From: Dipteris shenzhenensis
Lineage: Eukaryota; Polypodiophyta; Polypodiopsida; Gleicheniales
Reading direction: 5' to 3' (one strand)
NCBI GenBank assembly: GCA_047967505.1
Contig: CM106539.1
DNA length: 64,000 bases
Positions within the stretch are counted from its first letter, which is position 1. Every line of letters begins with the position of its first letter. The position numbers were made by a program, and so were the translations under genes. Under the pieces are notes generated by a model that did no database searches, was not told the DNA's origin, and was given only the letters and a program-made list of their open reading frames with translations. Shown here piece after piece: positions 1-9,795 of the stretch.

Positions 1-329
1 AGGGAAACTAGCATCTCAAGTAGTGAGTAAACATACGTAGGTATGTGTAAAACAAGTCACTACTTCAAACTTTCATGAACATAACACTCAAGGGCAAGGA
101 AAGTAAAATTTTTTTCCAATTCTAGCTAAACATATCAACCCCAACATCCACTTTGGGTTACTACCTTAAGAAATTTTCTTAATTTCTTAAATAGAAGCCA
201 CATGATATACAATCAGGCTAGGTAGTGGACACGGATGCGTAGAGCTTTCAATTTCAATGATTTTACCTTTTTACAGAAAAGCAAACCGAGCTCTCCATAA
301 AGAGTTATGGCTCGGGAAGAGTTTAGAGT

Positions 330-376
330 TAAACCCTAAACCTAAACCCTAAACCTAAAATCCAATCCTATAAAAA
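330..376 (+). promoter_or_regulatory. telo-box repeats plus TATA motif inside the Gyp-1 leader
   Basis: Two AAACCCTAAACCT units lie at 330-360 and TATAAAAA at 369-376, followed by a pyrimidine-rich CTTCATCTTTCAC stretch. The same arrangement is kept at 60465-60498 (plus) and 13651-13700 (minus). Telo-boxes and TATA boxes are known plant promoter elements. That this is a second, internal promoter in addition to the LTR promoter is inference. Confidence 0.4.
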
Positions 377-659
377 CCTACTCCACCCCCCTCATTCTTC
401 ATCTTTCACTTTTTGCCTCCATTCTCTTCTTCATTTCGAGCCCCACACAAGACACTCCTCCCTCTCCATCGACCACCCCTTACTCCTATCCTCGCAATGT
501 AAGTGACATCGAGCCCTTCTTGTAGCGATGACCTAGCCTTCCACCCACCGTCCATTGTTCCGCAACAATCCCGTTACATCGAGAAAGACTTGGAGAGTGT
601 TCAGGTGACCACTTCCCCCTGCTTTTCGATTTTCGTCTTTCAGGGTTTTTTGCTCTTTT

Positions 660-1660
660 TTACACCTCCCCCCTCCCACTCCATCTCCACCACCTCCCCC
701 CTCCCCCCTCCCCCCTCCCCCTCCATCTCCACCACCACCCCCTCCCCCTCCCCCTCCATTTCCACCTCCCCCTTCCCCCTCCCCCCTCCCCCTCCATCTC
801 CACCACCACCTCCCCCCTCCCCCTCCCCCTCCATTTCCACCTCCCCCTTCCCCCTCCCCCTCCCCCCTCCATTTCCACCTCTCCCCCTCCCCCTCCCCCT
901 CCCCCTCCACCTCCCCCCTCCCCCTCCCCCTCCATTTCCACCTCCCTCTCTCCCCTCCACCTCCATCTCCCCCTCCCCCTCTCCCCCTCCCCCTCCACCA
1001 CCTCCCCCTCTCCCCCCTCCCCCTCCCCCTTCATCTCCACATCCCCCTCTCCCCCTCCCCCTCCACCACCACCTCCCCCCCTCCCCCTCCCCCTCCACCT
1101 CCACCTCCCCCTCTCCCCCTCCCCCTCCACCACCACCTCCCCCCCTCCCCCTCCCCCTTCACTCCACCTCCACCTCTCCCCCTCCCCCTCCACCATCACC
1201 TCCCCCCTCCCCCTCCCCCTTCATCTCCACCTCCCCCTCTCCCCCTCCCCCTCCACCACCACCTCCCCCCCTCCCCCTCCCCCTTCATCTCCACCTCCCC
1301 CTCCCCCCTCCCCCTTCATCTCCACCTCCCCCCCTCCCCCTCCCCCTTCATCTCCACCCCCCGTCTCCCCCTCCCCCACCACCTCCACCTTCTCTCTCCT
1401 TTCTCTCTCCTCTCTCCCCCTTTTCCCCTCTCTCTCTCTTTTCTCTCTCTCCACCTCCCCCCCTCACTCTCTCCTCTCTCCCCTCGTTCTCTCTCCCACC
1501 CCCTCTCTCTCTCACTCTCTCCTCTCTCCCCCTCGTTCTCTCCCCCACCCCCTCTCTCTCTCTCCTCTCTCCCCCTCATTCTCTCCCCCCTTACGCTCGC
1601 CCCTCCACCCCCCACCCCGCCTCCCCTCTCCTCTCTCTCCCGCTTACCCCCTCCCCCTTA
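660..1660 (+). repeat. C-rich/pyrimidine tract of the Gyp-1 leader
   Basis: About 1 kb made of CCCCCTCCCCCTCC, CCATCTCCACC and then CTCTCTCC units, almost free of purines except in CCA/CCATC spacers. Long open frames on both strands here (proline-rich on plus, glycine-rich on minus) are products of composition and are not called as genes. The minus strand has many runs of four or five G separated by single A, so it could form G-quadruplexes. Homologous tracts occur at 12500-13375 (inverted), 24280-24596 (short) and 60785-61500. Confidence 0.95.
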
Positions 1661-2121
1661 CCCCCCCCTCTCTGTAAAACCCCACCTCCCACGCCCCCCC
1701 ACCCCCTGCCCCGCGGCGGCGCACGCAGCGCCGCCCACCCCCTCTCTCTAACCCCCCACCCCCCGCCCTGCGGCGGCGCACGCAGCACCGCCCGCCCCCT
1801 CTCTCTAACCCAACACCCCCCGCCGCCCGCCTCGGCGTGGTGCCACCGCCCCGCGCATCCCCCTACCGCTCGCCCCCGCGCACCCCCGCACCCCCTCCGC
1901 CCGCCCCCCCTGTGCAAACCACCCGCACCCCCGCCCCGCCCCCCTCCCCTCCACTCGCGCCCTCTCCCCCGCACCCCGAACCCCCTCCGCCCGCCCCCCC
2001 TGCGCAACCACCCCCCTGCGCAAACCCCCTTGCGCCGACCCCCCTTGCAAAACCCTGCCACCCCCCGCTTGACGCCGCCGTCGGACGCCCCCCAGCAAAA
2101 AAAAAAAAAAAAAAAAAAAAA
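1661..2121 (+). repeat. GC-rich leader segment ending in poly(A)
   Basis: CpG-rich sequence with two about 60-bp tandem units built on a GCGGCGGCGCACGCAGC core (about 1710-1810), then short CCCCCCTGCGCAAA-type repeats, ending in 25 A residues at 2097-2121. Gyp-1 copy 3 has the same order with a shorter A run at 62453-62470; copy 2 has an interrupted A-rich run near 24595-24624. No gene is supported. Confidence 0.8.
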
Positions 2122-2420
2122 CAACACCCTAACCTAAACTAACCTACGGTTAGGTTAGTTGGTTAACATAGGTTAGGTTAAGTTAGTCGATTAACCCTAG
2201 GCTAGTTAGTCTAACTCAGTAGATTAGGTTAAGCTAGGTTAGTTGGCAGCAACCTAGACTAGGTTAGTCTTGCCTTTGGTTCGGTTAGTTTAACCTAACC
2301 TTAGTTAACATAACTATAGTTAGTTACACTAACTAAGTTAGACTATGGTTAGTCTAACCCTCACTAGGCTAGGTTAGACTAACTGATTAGTTAGTCTAAC
2401 TAGATCAACTTGGTTTCAAC
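2122..2420 (+). repeat. GTTAG/CTAAC-rich block
   Basis: About 300 bp of irregularly repeated GGTTAG, GTTAGTT, CTAACC and CTAACT words on both strands, not a regular tandem array. Equivalent blocks follow the poly(A) in copy 2 (24625-24930) and copy 3 (62475-62810) and are inverted at 11700-11905. The mixture of a word and its complement allows much local pairing. It resembles TTAGG/TTAGGG telomere permutations but is too irregular to be a telomere. Confidence 0.85.
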
Positions 2421-3010
2421 CCCTCGGTTGGACTTAAAGTCCATTCACACCACCATTAGGACCCCCCAAACGCAAAATTTAACCCTCCTTTAACCCCTCG
2501 ATACTCATCTGTTTGGGACTCAAACTAAACCCCGTTTGAATCCAGATTTCACACACGAAAACACCATGTTACGAGGTATTTTTCCAGCCCATTGCACACC
2601 ATTTTGGAATCCCTAGCACACGTTCATTCGTGCCCCCATGTGGGCCTTATTTTGCACAAATTCACTTGTATTTTCACGCCGTGACCTCCGATTAACGATC
2701 CCTCTGCACCGACACATTTCCCTACACACATAGGACAATCTTAGGCACATTATTAACATGATGGTCCCTACACAAACTAACACCACTCTAACTCTCCTAA
2801 CAACACCACCTCCACAAACGCCCTTGGGGTAGCGACACCCTTGGCAAATCACGCACAATCTGCATGCGGTTACGTTCCGGCCAATGACTTCGACTCCAAC
2901 GCTCACCCCATCCGCAACTAACTCCACTGCAACAACCGCCCCCACCAATCCTCTACCCCGAATCCCCCCCTGAGATTCAACAACTCCCTTTAACTCCTCC
3001 ACGCCCCAAC
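2421..3010 (+). other. conserved end of the Gyp-1 leader
   Basis: Non-repetitive sequence between the GTTAG block and the gag start, well conserved with 24930-25535, 62815-63410 and, inverted, 11339-11700. I see no supported reading frame; it may hold packaging or splice signals. Confidence 0.6.
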
Positions 3011-5438
3011 ATGGCTGGATGCCGTCATGACCATGATGGGGATATCGAGCTCGATGCAGAGGCTGACAACTTCTTCAATCGACGAAATCACAACAATCAA
3101 GGCCGACGTCCCTTGGGAAAACTGGAACTTCCCAAATATAATGGTAGGGGAGACCCAGCTCGCTTCCTCCAGCATTTTGATGCCGCATGTCGAGCAGGTG
3201 GTGATTAATCCCATGAAACCAAGGTGGCTTGGTTTCCAATGGCCTTAACTGATGAAGCGTCAGAATGGTACCTCAACCTTCTCATGGAAGAACGTGCCAC
3301 ATGGGACCTACTTCCAACCGAATTCAAACGTCGCTTTCAAATGGAGAGGCTACAAGATGATCCCGCTCTCCAACTCAGCAAGATCGAACAAGGCCAGAGG
3401 GAAGATGTACGCACATACCTGGGAAAGATGAAGAGATTGATCGCCAAATGTGACCCATGTCCAGATGCAAAGTACCTCACAGCATGGTCCATAGCAGGTC
3501 TAAGAAAGAAAATCTGCAAGGATATGAAAAAGATAAGTAGCTTTGAAACATTCAGTGCTGCTCATGTGCTGCTCATGCGGCAGCCATTGACATCGAAGAT
3601 GGCATGATAGATTCAGACACTAGTAGTGATGATGCCAGATCAATTACACGAGATAAGCACTCGAAAAAAGGTAAATCAAAGGACACTACCGAAACATCCA
3701 ATGAAGATCGCCTAGAGGCCATGACCTTGAAGGTGAAAGAAGATATGATGCAGGCCATGGATCAAAAACTCCACTTGTCTCAGCCGCCAACTCAAACATA
3801 TCCACGGCGAGAAAATGTCTAGTGCCCACACTGCTTGGCAAATCATATAGCAAATGAATGCCCAGTCCTAAGAGCAAGGATCACTGCACAAGAAAATCCA
3901 CCGCCACGGTTGTGGTGCCATATCTGCGTCGTCAGCAGTCATGATGAGAACAGTTGCATCTTCAACATGCGCAACAATCTGCCTCGACCACCACAATACC
4001 AAGCGGCACCCATGTCAGTATACAGGCAACCGGCACTTACACAAGTGCCCCCAGCTCCGAGGCTAAATCTTGTTCCCGTTCGGACACAAGTCCCACAACT
4101 ACTCAGGAATCTGAATCCATGACCGTATCCAAGACTCGGGGGGGTCACTATGTATAAACCCTCTATATCACGTGCATTCAAGGCCTATATTTAAAATCCC
4201 TTATCTGTAAAAGATTTTGTTAATAAAATGTACCCCTTTTCTATACAAATCTGTAAATTTTTCCCAAAACTATTTTAAATTGTCCCTTATGTATATTTAT
4301 TTCTGTAAATTTTAGAAATAAAAAATATCCTTCTGTTGAACTCACGTGATAGGGTTACATATGATGAGTGACCCCCCGAGATCCAAGAGCACCAAATCCA
4401 GCTCCTCAGGCAGTTCCTATACGTCAATTACAAGCCGAGGAAGTAGACTCGCTATTTGAGTATGAAGCAGAGTACCCAGTGTACTATGTAGAAGGTGCAG
4501 AGGGTCTAATACCAGTCTATGCAAATCAAGTGCGACCCAACACATTTCAAGCACCAATCAAGTGTTACGGTTGTGGAGAAAATCATAGGATCGTAGAGTG
4601 CCCTCATCGTGGTAGCCCAGCCACTTTCCAACCACTCTGCAGAGATTGTGGCATAGGACATGCCTGTATGGATTGTCCCATGAAAAATAAGGTCCCAGAA
4701 CAAAGAGAGGTTAAGCCTGACATCCCCATCAGCATCATTGGGGTGGACCATCAAAGTCTGGGTCTGGCAAGTCTAAGGTCACAACCTATCAATGTAATTA
4801 CACACCAACAGAAAGAGGCCACGAAGGAGCCTATCATTCCAATCCAACTGAAGCGACTTCTGAAAAAGAAAGCACAAGTGCCTCCACCTCCGCCAAGTAA
4901 TGAGCAGCCGAGCTCATCCACATCAACTCCCGAGCCTCGAATAAAAGAAGCTCCATTCCCGAATGCAGAGGTGGAGAAGGCTTGTTTTCAGGTACTTCAG
5001 CAATGGGTTCAAAATAAACAAGCTCAATTTGAGGCTCAGAAACAAGCTCAAGACCCACTCCATGACTTGGCCCCACAAAGTATTGATATTGTACTCGAGC
5101 CTTTGTTCCAACAACAGACTCCACAACAAAATGTACCGCCACGTCAACTTGAAGGAGCTGCACTCTCTAGCATCCTGAGTTGCCCTGTGTCAATTCCCAT
5201 CGGAATCCTCTTACGGAATTGTCCCAATCTCTGGGAGAGTTTAAAAGGATGGATTGAACTCGCAAATCCCCCTCCACCTATGAACGTCATTGAAGATATC
5301 CCTGTGCAGATGGGGGAGAGAGATGACATACGCAACATCACTATGCCTTTGATCCACAAGGCATATAATGAAGTCCAAGCCATAGTGGATGGTGGAGCAG
5401 GTGTCAATGTCCTATCAAAGGAGCTTTACGAAGAATGG
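3011..5438 (+). pseudogene. gag: Gyp-1 copy 1 gag and start of protease, interrupted
   Basis: Begins at an ATG kept in copy 3 (63411). The first third resembles the Ty3/gypsy retrotransposon gag family: a WFPMALTDEASEWY core and a WDLL...FKRRF segment (about 3224-3400). Downstream are four zinc-knuckle motifs, CX2CX3HX4C near 3829, CX2CX4HX4C near 3915, and two more near 4564 and 4648. A retropepsin-like DGGAGVNVL sits just before the break at 5438. Lesions: TAA at 3206-3208 (CAA in copy 2), an 11-bp tandem duplication near 3570 that shifts frame, TAG at 3820-3822 (TGG in copy 2), TGA at 4120-4122, and the inverted-repeat transposon at 4135-4380. Removing that insert with one target copy leaves the flanking frames in register. 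Confidence 0.8.
4135..4380. mobile_element. short AT-rich MITE-like DNA transposon in gag
   Basis: A 246-bp AT-rich insert begins CTCGGGGGGGTCACTATG and ends with its near inverse, GTGACCCCCCGAG; the imperfect inverted repeat extends to CACGTG on both sides, about 36-40 bp. It is flanked by the 8-bp direct repeat ATCCAAGA at 4127-4134 and 4381-4388, and the gag frame on either side is in register once one repeat is removed. No coding capacity. An 8-bp duplication fits hAT-type or other families with that size; the terminal sequence is not one I can assign. Confidence 0.8.
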
Positions 5439-5609
5439 TGAGAGTGCTCTCAACGGAAGCAAGAACGGAAGAAGGAGAGAGAGAGACAGAGAGCCACACA
5501 AGTTTTGGTGGGTGGAGAACCACCCTAATCTTCTTTTTCATTCATTTATATATGTGTTTGAGTATTGTACATAATTGGGGTTAAGGCACAGTGACCTTTA
5601 ACCCCCACA
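5439..5609 (-). repeat. Cop-C 3' LTR
   Basis: 171 bp, reading TGTGGGGG...CTCTCA on the minus strand, with TG/CA ends. A purine-rich AAGTGGGAGGT stretch (minus strand) abuts it at 5610-5620, as expected for a polypurine tract. Short for a copia LTR. Confidence 0.7.
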
Positions 5610-5662
5610 ACCTCCCACTTAAAGGACAATGTGCCTTTAAGGGAGAACCACTAGTGAGCATA

Positions 5663-8600
5663 CTATCCAATGCCCATCAATACACGACAATACTCAAACC
5701 GCTGACTAGGTAGACTCTTCGTCAGCATATCTGTAGGGTTATCATCTGTATGAACCTTGACAAGCTCTATGCGCTTGTCCTCAAGTACCTCCCTGATGAA
5801 ATGGTACCTGACCTCAATGTGTTTGGTCTTTGCATGAAAGACCGGATTCCGTGCTAGCTGAATAGCACTCATGGAATCACTATGCAATGTCGGTACACCT
5901 GTATGAATCCCCAAATCTCCCACTAGCCGATCAAGCCATATAGCCTCCTTGCAACCCTCTGTGGCTGCAACATACTCATCCTTTGTGGTAGACAAAGCAA
6001 CGCACTTCTGTGCGCGAGACATCCACGACACTGCACCACCTGCAAAGGTGAACACATAACCAGAAGTGGATCTCCTACTATCCACATGCCCTGCATAGTC
6101 TGAATCTGTGTACCCAAGTACACGCATGTCTCCTTTACCAAAGCAAATGCACATCTCCTTGGTACCCTTCATGTACCTCATGATGCACTTAAGTGCCTCC
6201 CAATGCCTCTTTCCTGGATTAGCCATATAGCGGCTAACAACTCCCACTGCAAATGCAATGTCTGGTCTAGTAGCTATCATAGCATACATAAGACTCCCAA
6301 CTGCTGATGCATAAGGAACCTTGGCCATCATGGCCCTCTCCTCATCTGATTTGGGACTATCTGTATGACTCAATTTCACATATGGAGGCAATGGAGTACT
6401 CACTGCCTTTCCCCCCTCCATATTTCAACGCTGTAATACTTTTGTAACATACTCTTTTTGTGAAAGCCAAAGGAGTTTCCTACTCCGATCACGCGTGATG
6501 CGCATACCAAGAATATGACCTACAAGTCCCAAATCCTTCATATCAAAGGCCTCATGCAACTTGGCCTTTAATGCATCTAGCTCATAAGTATTCTTGCTAG
6601 CCAATAGCATATCATCCACATATTGTGCCAGGATTATCAGGCTACTATCCTTAGCCCTTTTAGTGTAGAGGCAGTGATCAATTTCACTCCTTCTAAAACC
6701 CTGGGACCGAATGAAAGCATCAAACTTCTGATACCATTCTCTAGGCGCTTGCTTAAGACCATAGAGACTCTTCTTTAGCTTGCAAACTAAATGCTCTTTG
6801 CCCTTTTCTTCAAAGCCTTCCGGCTGAACCATGTAAATTTCCTCATGCAAATCCCCATGCAAGAAAGCTGTCTTGACATCCATCTGCATAAGCTCCATAT
6901 CCTCTATTGCCACTAGTCCAAGCATGCATCTAAGTGTGGTCATCTTCACAACCGGAGAGAATATCTCATCAAAGTCCACACCCTTCTCTTGCTTGAACCC
7001 TTTAGCACCCAAACGGGCCTTGTACCTAGGCACATCATCACCTGTGACCTTCATTTTGTAGACCCATTACATGGCAATGCTTTCTTTCCATGTGGCAAAG
7101 AAACCAAGTCCCAAGTCTTATTCTTCATAAGTGAACTCATCTCTGATTGCATAGCATACTCCCACTTGCGTTGATCCTCATGCATCATAGCCTCTTTGTA
7201 GCAAGAAGGCTCCCCGCAATCAGTAAGCATCACATAGTCTACCCCTGGAACAAACCTATCAGGTGGTCTAGACACTCTAGATGATCTTCTCAAGGGCATT
7301 TCAGCTTGCTGTCCCATTTGCATATCAGCCACATTTGGCTCATCATTTCCACCAATAGATGATCCATCATCTACCCTTGATTGTATAACTGTGGGAGTAC
7401 TTGGTGGCACCATTTCTTGCACATTTGGTGCATGGACAGCTTGCTGTCTATCAATAGATGCAGGTGGATTCACATCCTGGAAAGTGATTCTCCTCATTTC
7501 CACATCCCTCATGGGTGCCTTATGCATCTTCTTCTCATTGAAGACCACATCATGGCTGCATATGATCTTCTTTGCTTCTGGATCCCAGAGACGATAGCCC
7601 ATCTCTCCACTTTCACCATAACCCAGAAAGATGCATTTCCTAGACTTAGGATCTAGCTTCTTTCGAAGCTCTTTTGGCACATGTGCATATGCCTCACACC
7701 CAAATATACGCAAATGAGAGTAAGAGGGCTTCTTGCCACTCCATGCCTCTTCAGGAATACCACCATCCAAACTCTTACTAGGTGACCTATTGATCACATG
7801 CACTGCAGTCTTCATTGCCTCAGCCCAAAAACCACCAGAAAGACTTGCATTGGAAAGCATGCATTACAACCTTTCTTGAATGGTATGGTTCATCTTTTCT
7901 GCAACTGGATTTTGCTCTGGAGTATGAGGGGATGTGAGCTCCCTCTTAATCCCACGTGTATCACAGAAATGCTGAAAGTCATGAGAGAGATACTCTCCAC
8001 CATTGTCAGTCCGTAGGCATTTAAGCATTCTACCTGACTGATTCTCAACCAAGGCCAGCCATTTCTGAAATACCTGGAACACATCACTCTTCTGAGCTAT
8101 AGCATAAGCCCACACTTTCCTGGTTGCATCATCAATGAATGTCACATAGTATTCAGCCCCGCCTAATGACCATGTAGGCATGGGACCGCATACATTTGAA
8201 TGCACCAAATCAAGCATTTCAAACTCTTTCTTTCCCCTTCTTTTATGGGCTGATTTAGTCTGCTTCCCATAGAGACAATGCTCACAAAATTCAAAATCAG
8301 AGAAACTCAAATGCGGTACATAACCCAAACGGCATAAGAGTTTCATTCCATTCTGGCTCATGTGCCCCAACCTGCAATGCCATAGAGAAGTGCTTGGCTG
8401 CTCAGTTATTGCAACAACATGATCAAATACCCCTGATACATGTAAGGGATACAAAGTCCCACACTTGGCACCCCTAGCCAAAAGCATAGAGCCCTTTTGA
8501 ATTTTCCAACTTTGAAAGCCAAAAGTGGTGTGAAAACCAGCATCATCTAGCTGACCCACTGAAATAAGACTCTTGGTCAGCTTAGGCACATGTCTCACAT

Positions 8601-8811
8601 GTTTCAAAACAAATGCAGACCCATTTGCAAAAGAAAACTTTATGTCACCTGCTCCCACTATGTCACATGCATACTCATTTCCAAGATGCACACAACCTGT
8701 CTTTCCACTATCATAAGTGGAGAACCATTCCCTATGGGGAGTAACATGGAATGAAGCACCAGAATCCAAAATCCAATCCTGGGAATATGCATCATCGGAA
8801 GTGGTAAGCAA
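5663..8811 (-). pseudogene. pol: Cop-C pol (PR-INT-RT-RH) remnant
   Basis: On the minus strand: protease active site DSGASFHVTP; integrase zinc motif with WHCRLGHM and CEHCLYGKQ; integrase core with HSNVCGPM, RTDNGGEY and an E in the PEQNPVAEKMN segment; reverse transcriptase with YVDD at 6611-6622; RNase H with TDSDYAG and SRRSTSGYVF. The first integrase catalytic Asp (normally HSDVCGP) is Asn. Lesions: TAA at 7864-7866, a one-base loss near 7060, TGA at 6425-6427. The SWMSRAQKCVALSTTKDEY region resembles the Tork-like copia lineages, which is only a suggestion. Not functional. Confidence 0.85.
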
Positions 8812-8820
8812 CTCTGCAGA

Positions 8821-9334
8821 TATGTGCGGGAGAAGGTTTTACTAGGTCTTATTGATTTAGTTTATGTCAGCACAGAGGATCAGGTAGCTGACATATTCAT
8901 GAAGGCATTGGGCGCAGAGAAGCTGCACAAGTTCAGAGACCTGCTTGGTGTGCAGGAATTGGGATTGAGCTCGAGGGGGAGTGTTGAGATATCGAGCTCC
9001 ACTCCTGATATGCCAGGGTGACCGTTGTGCATTTATGTCACCGACTTGTTAGCTGCAAATGCAGTTGGTACACCACCCATGAATAATAGCTAGATGACAG
9101 CTATCCTTATGTACTCTAGTTCATGGCTCAGTTAGTATGCCACCTTAGTTAGCTGAGTTTTGGTTTGAGACCCACATATAGGGTTCTTCTATTTCCTTGT
9201 ACTAGAGTTCTTTTGGCTTTCACAACTAAGAAGAGGAAAACTGTTTTCAGCCTCCACCTTTGTGTGTATTCCCACATTGTGTATGTGAGAAAGCTGCAAG
9301 TGAGACTCCTTCCTTCTCTCCCACTATCTTCACA
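8821..9334 (+). mobile_element. Cop-A fragment: RNase H end plus 3' LTR
   Basis: 8824-9021 encodes the last part of RNase H, nearly identical to 34510-34689 of Cop-A1 but retaining the ADIFMKA segment that Cop-A1 has lost. The purine tract GAGGGGGAG (8973-8981) leads into an LTR of 353 bp at 8982-9334 that starts TGTTGAGATATCGAGC and ends ATCTTCACA. The reading frame runs about 40 bases into the LTR. The rest of the element is missing; the left edge abuts Cop-C. Confidence 0.85.
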
Positions 9335-9795
9335 GAGATAACCATCGGGGAGTCTTTTCTATCTCTTTGTTTGACTTTACACCCTTGGGAACCCTTGCTA
9401 GCATGAGATCCTAGCCATAGATTTATCCTTGACCACCATGAGATGGCTTGAGACACTATGTGACTAGATGTATCCTTGACATAGCCTGAGGCATTCCCTT
9501 CAGGGGGGTTTTGATGGGATATCTCAAGGTGTATGCCCCAGGGACACCTTGGGTTCTATGTGTGTGTGCTAGAGGCATAGTTAGGTGCCCATAAGCACTG
9601 TTAGGTGGTGGTAGATGCCACATAGGATGATTGAGAGATTCTAGGAGCTGATTGAGGAGATGATTGTGGAGCTTGGTGGCTCATGTAGAGGTGCCTACAT
9701 ATGGACCTCTCTCTTCTTCATTCTATGAGCATTCTCTTGTTTCGTGTTCAGCTTCATGCTTTCCTTCCACTTCTTCAACATTCAGGGTAGAGGAT
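9335..9795. other. unassigned spacer, possible unrelated LTR
   Basis: No gene seen. A purine run CAGGGGGG at 9501-9508 followed by TGATGGGATATC at 9512, with CATTCA ending at 9785, could be the 3' end of another LTR element. With no second copy here, this is weak. Confidence 0.25.

Larger units (their letters stand above)
499..2832 (+). other. possible intron in the Gyp-1 leader
   Basis: GTAAGT at 499-504 is a strong donor-like site and is kept in the other two copies that cover it (60620-60625; inverted at 13537-13542). Near the other end, CTAAC-type branch motifs (about 2785-2815) precede an AG at 2831-2832; an AG sits at the equivalent place in copies 2 and 3. Splicing would remove the C-rich tract, the poly(A) and the GTTAG block. 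This is only a motif-based hypothesis; other AGs are possible. Confidence 0.2.
1..5438 (+). mobile_element. Gyp-1 copy 1: 5' internal part of an OTA-type Ty3/gypsy retrotransposon
   Basis: The first bases match, almost base for base, the sequence immediately downstream of the primer binding site of the copy at 60123, so the window opens just inside the element. The order is leader with telo-box/TATA (to about 500), C-rich tract, GC-rich part, poly(A), GTTAG-rich block, conserved spacer, gag with several CCHC knuckles, and the start of a retropepsin. It stops at 5438, inside the protease, where the Cop-C LTR begins; the equivalent sequence continues without a break in copy 2 at 26898. The clade is inferred from the integrase in copy 2. 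Its 5' LTR lies left of the window. Confidence 0.85.
5439..8820 (-). mobile_element. Cop-C: truncated Ty1/copia element
   Basis: Read on the minus strand it runs protease, integrase, reverse transcriptase, RNase H, polypurine tract, 3' LTR. The left edge is the outer end of its LTR, inserted in the Gyp-1 protease. The right edge at about 8820 cuts the protein just upstream of the protease, where Cop-A sequence on the plus strand begins; gag, leader and 5' LTR are missing, so no target duplication can be tested. Confidence 0.85.

Noticed and set aside
330-360. Interstitial telomere
   Set aside because: Only two or three AAACCCTAAACCT-type units, conserved at the same place in every Gyp-1 leader; they are part of the element, not a chromosome end.
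503-2137. 544-codon Pro/Ser-rich open frame on plus
   Set aside because: It starts at GTG directly after an in-frame TAA, and almost all of it is the C-rich tract, where stops are improbable. The similar start in copies at 60624 and 13538 (minus) is explained by overall DNA similarity.
2122-2420. TTAGG-type telomere array
   Set aside because: Irregular, mixed orientation and always within Gyp-1 leaders.
5389-5574. Short plus-strand frame across the Gyp-1/Cop-C joint
   Set aside because: Chimeric frame made by the insertion; no evidence of use.
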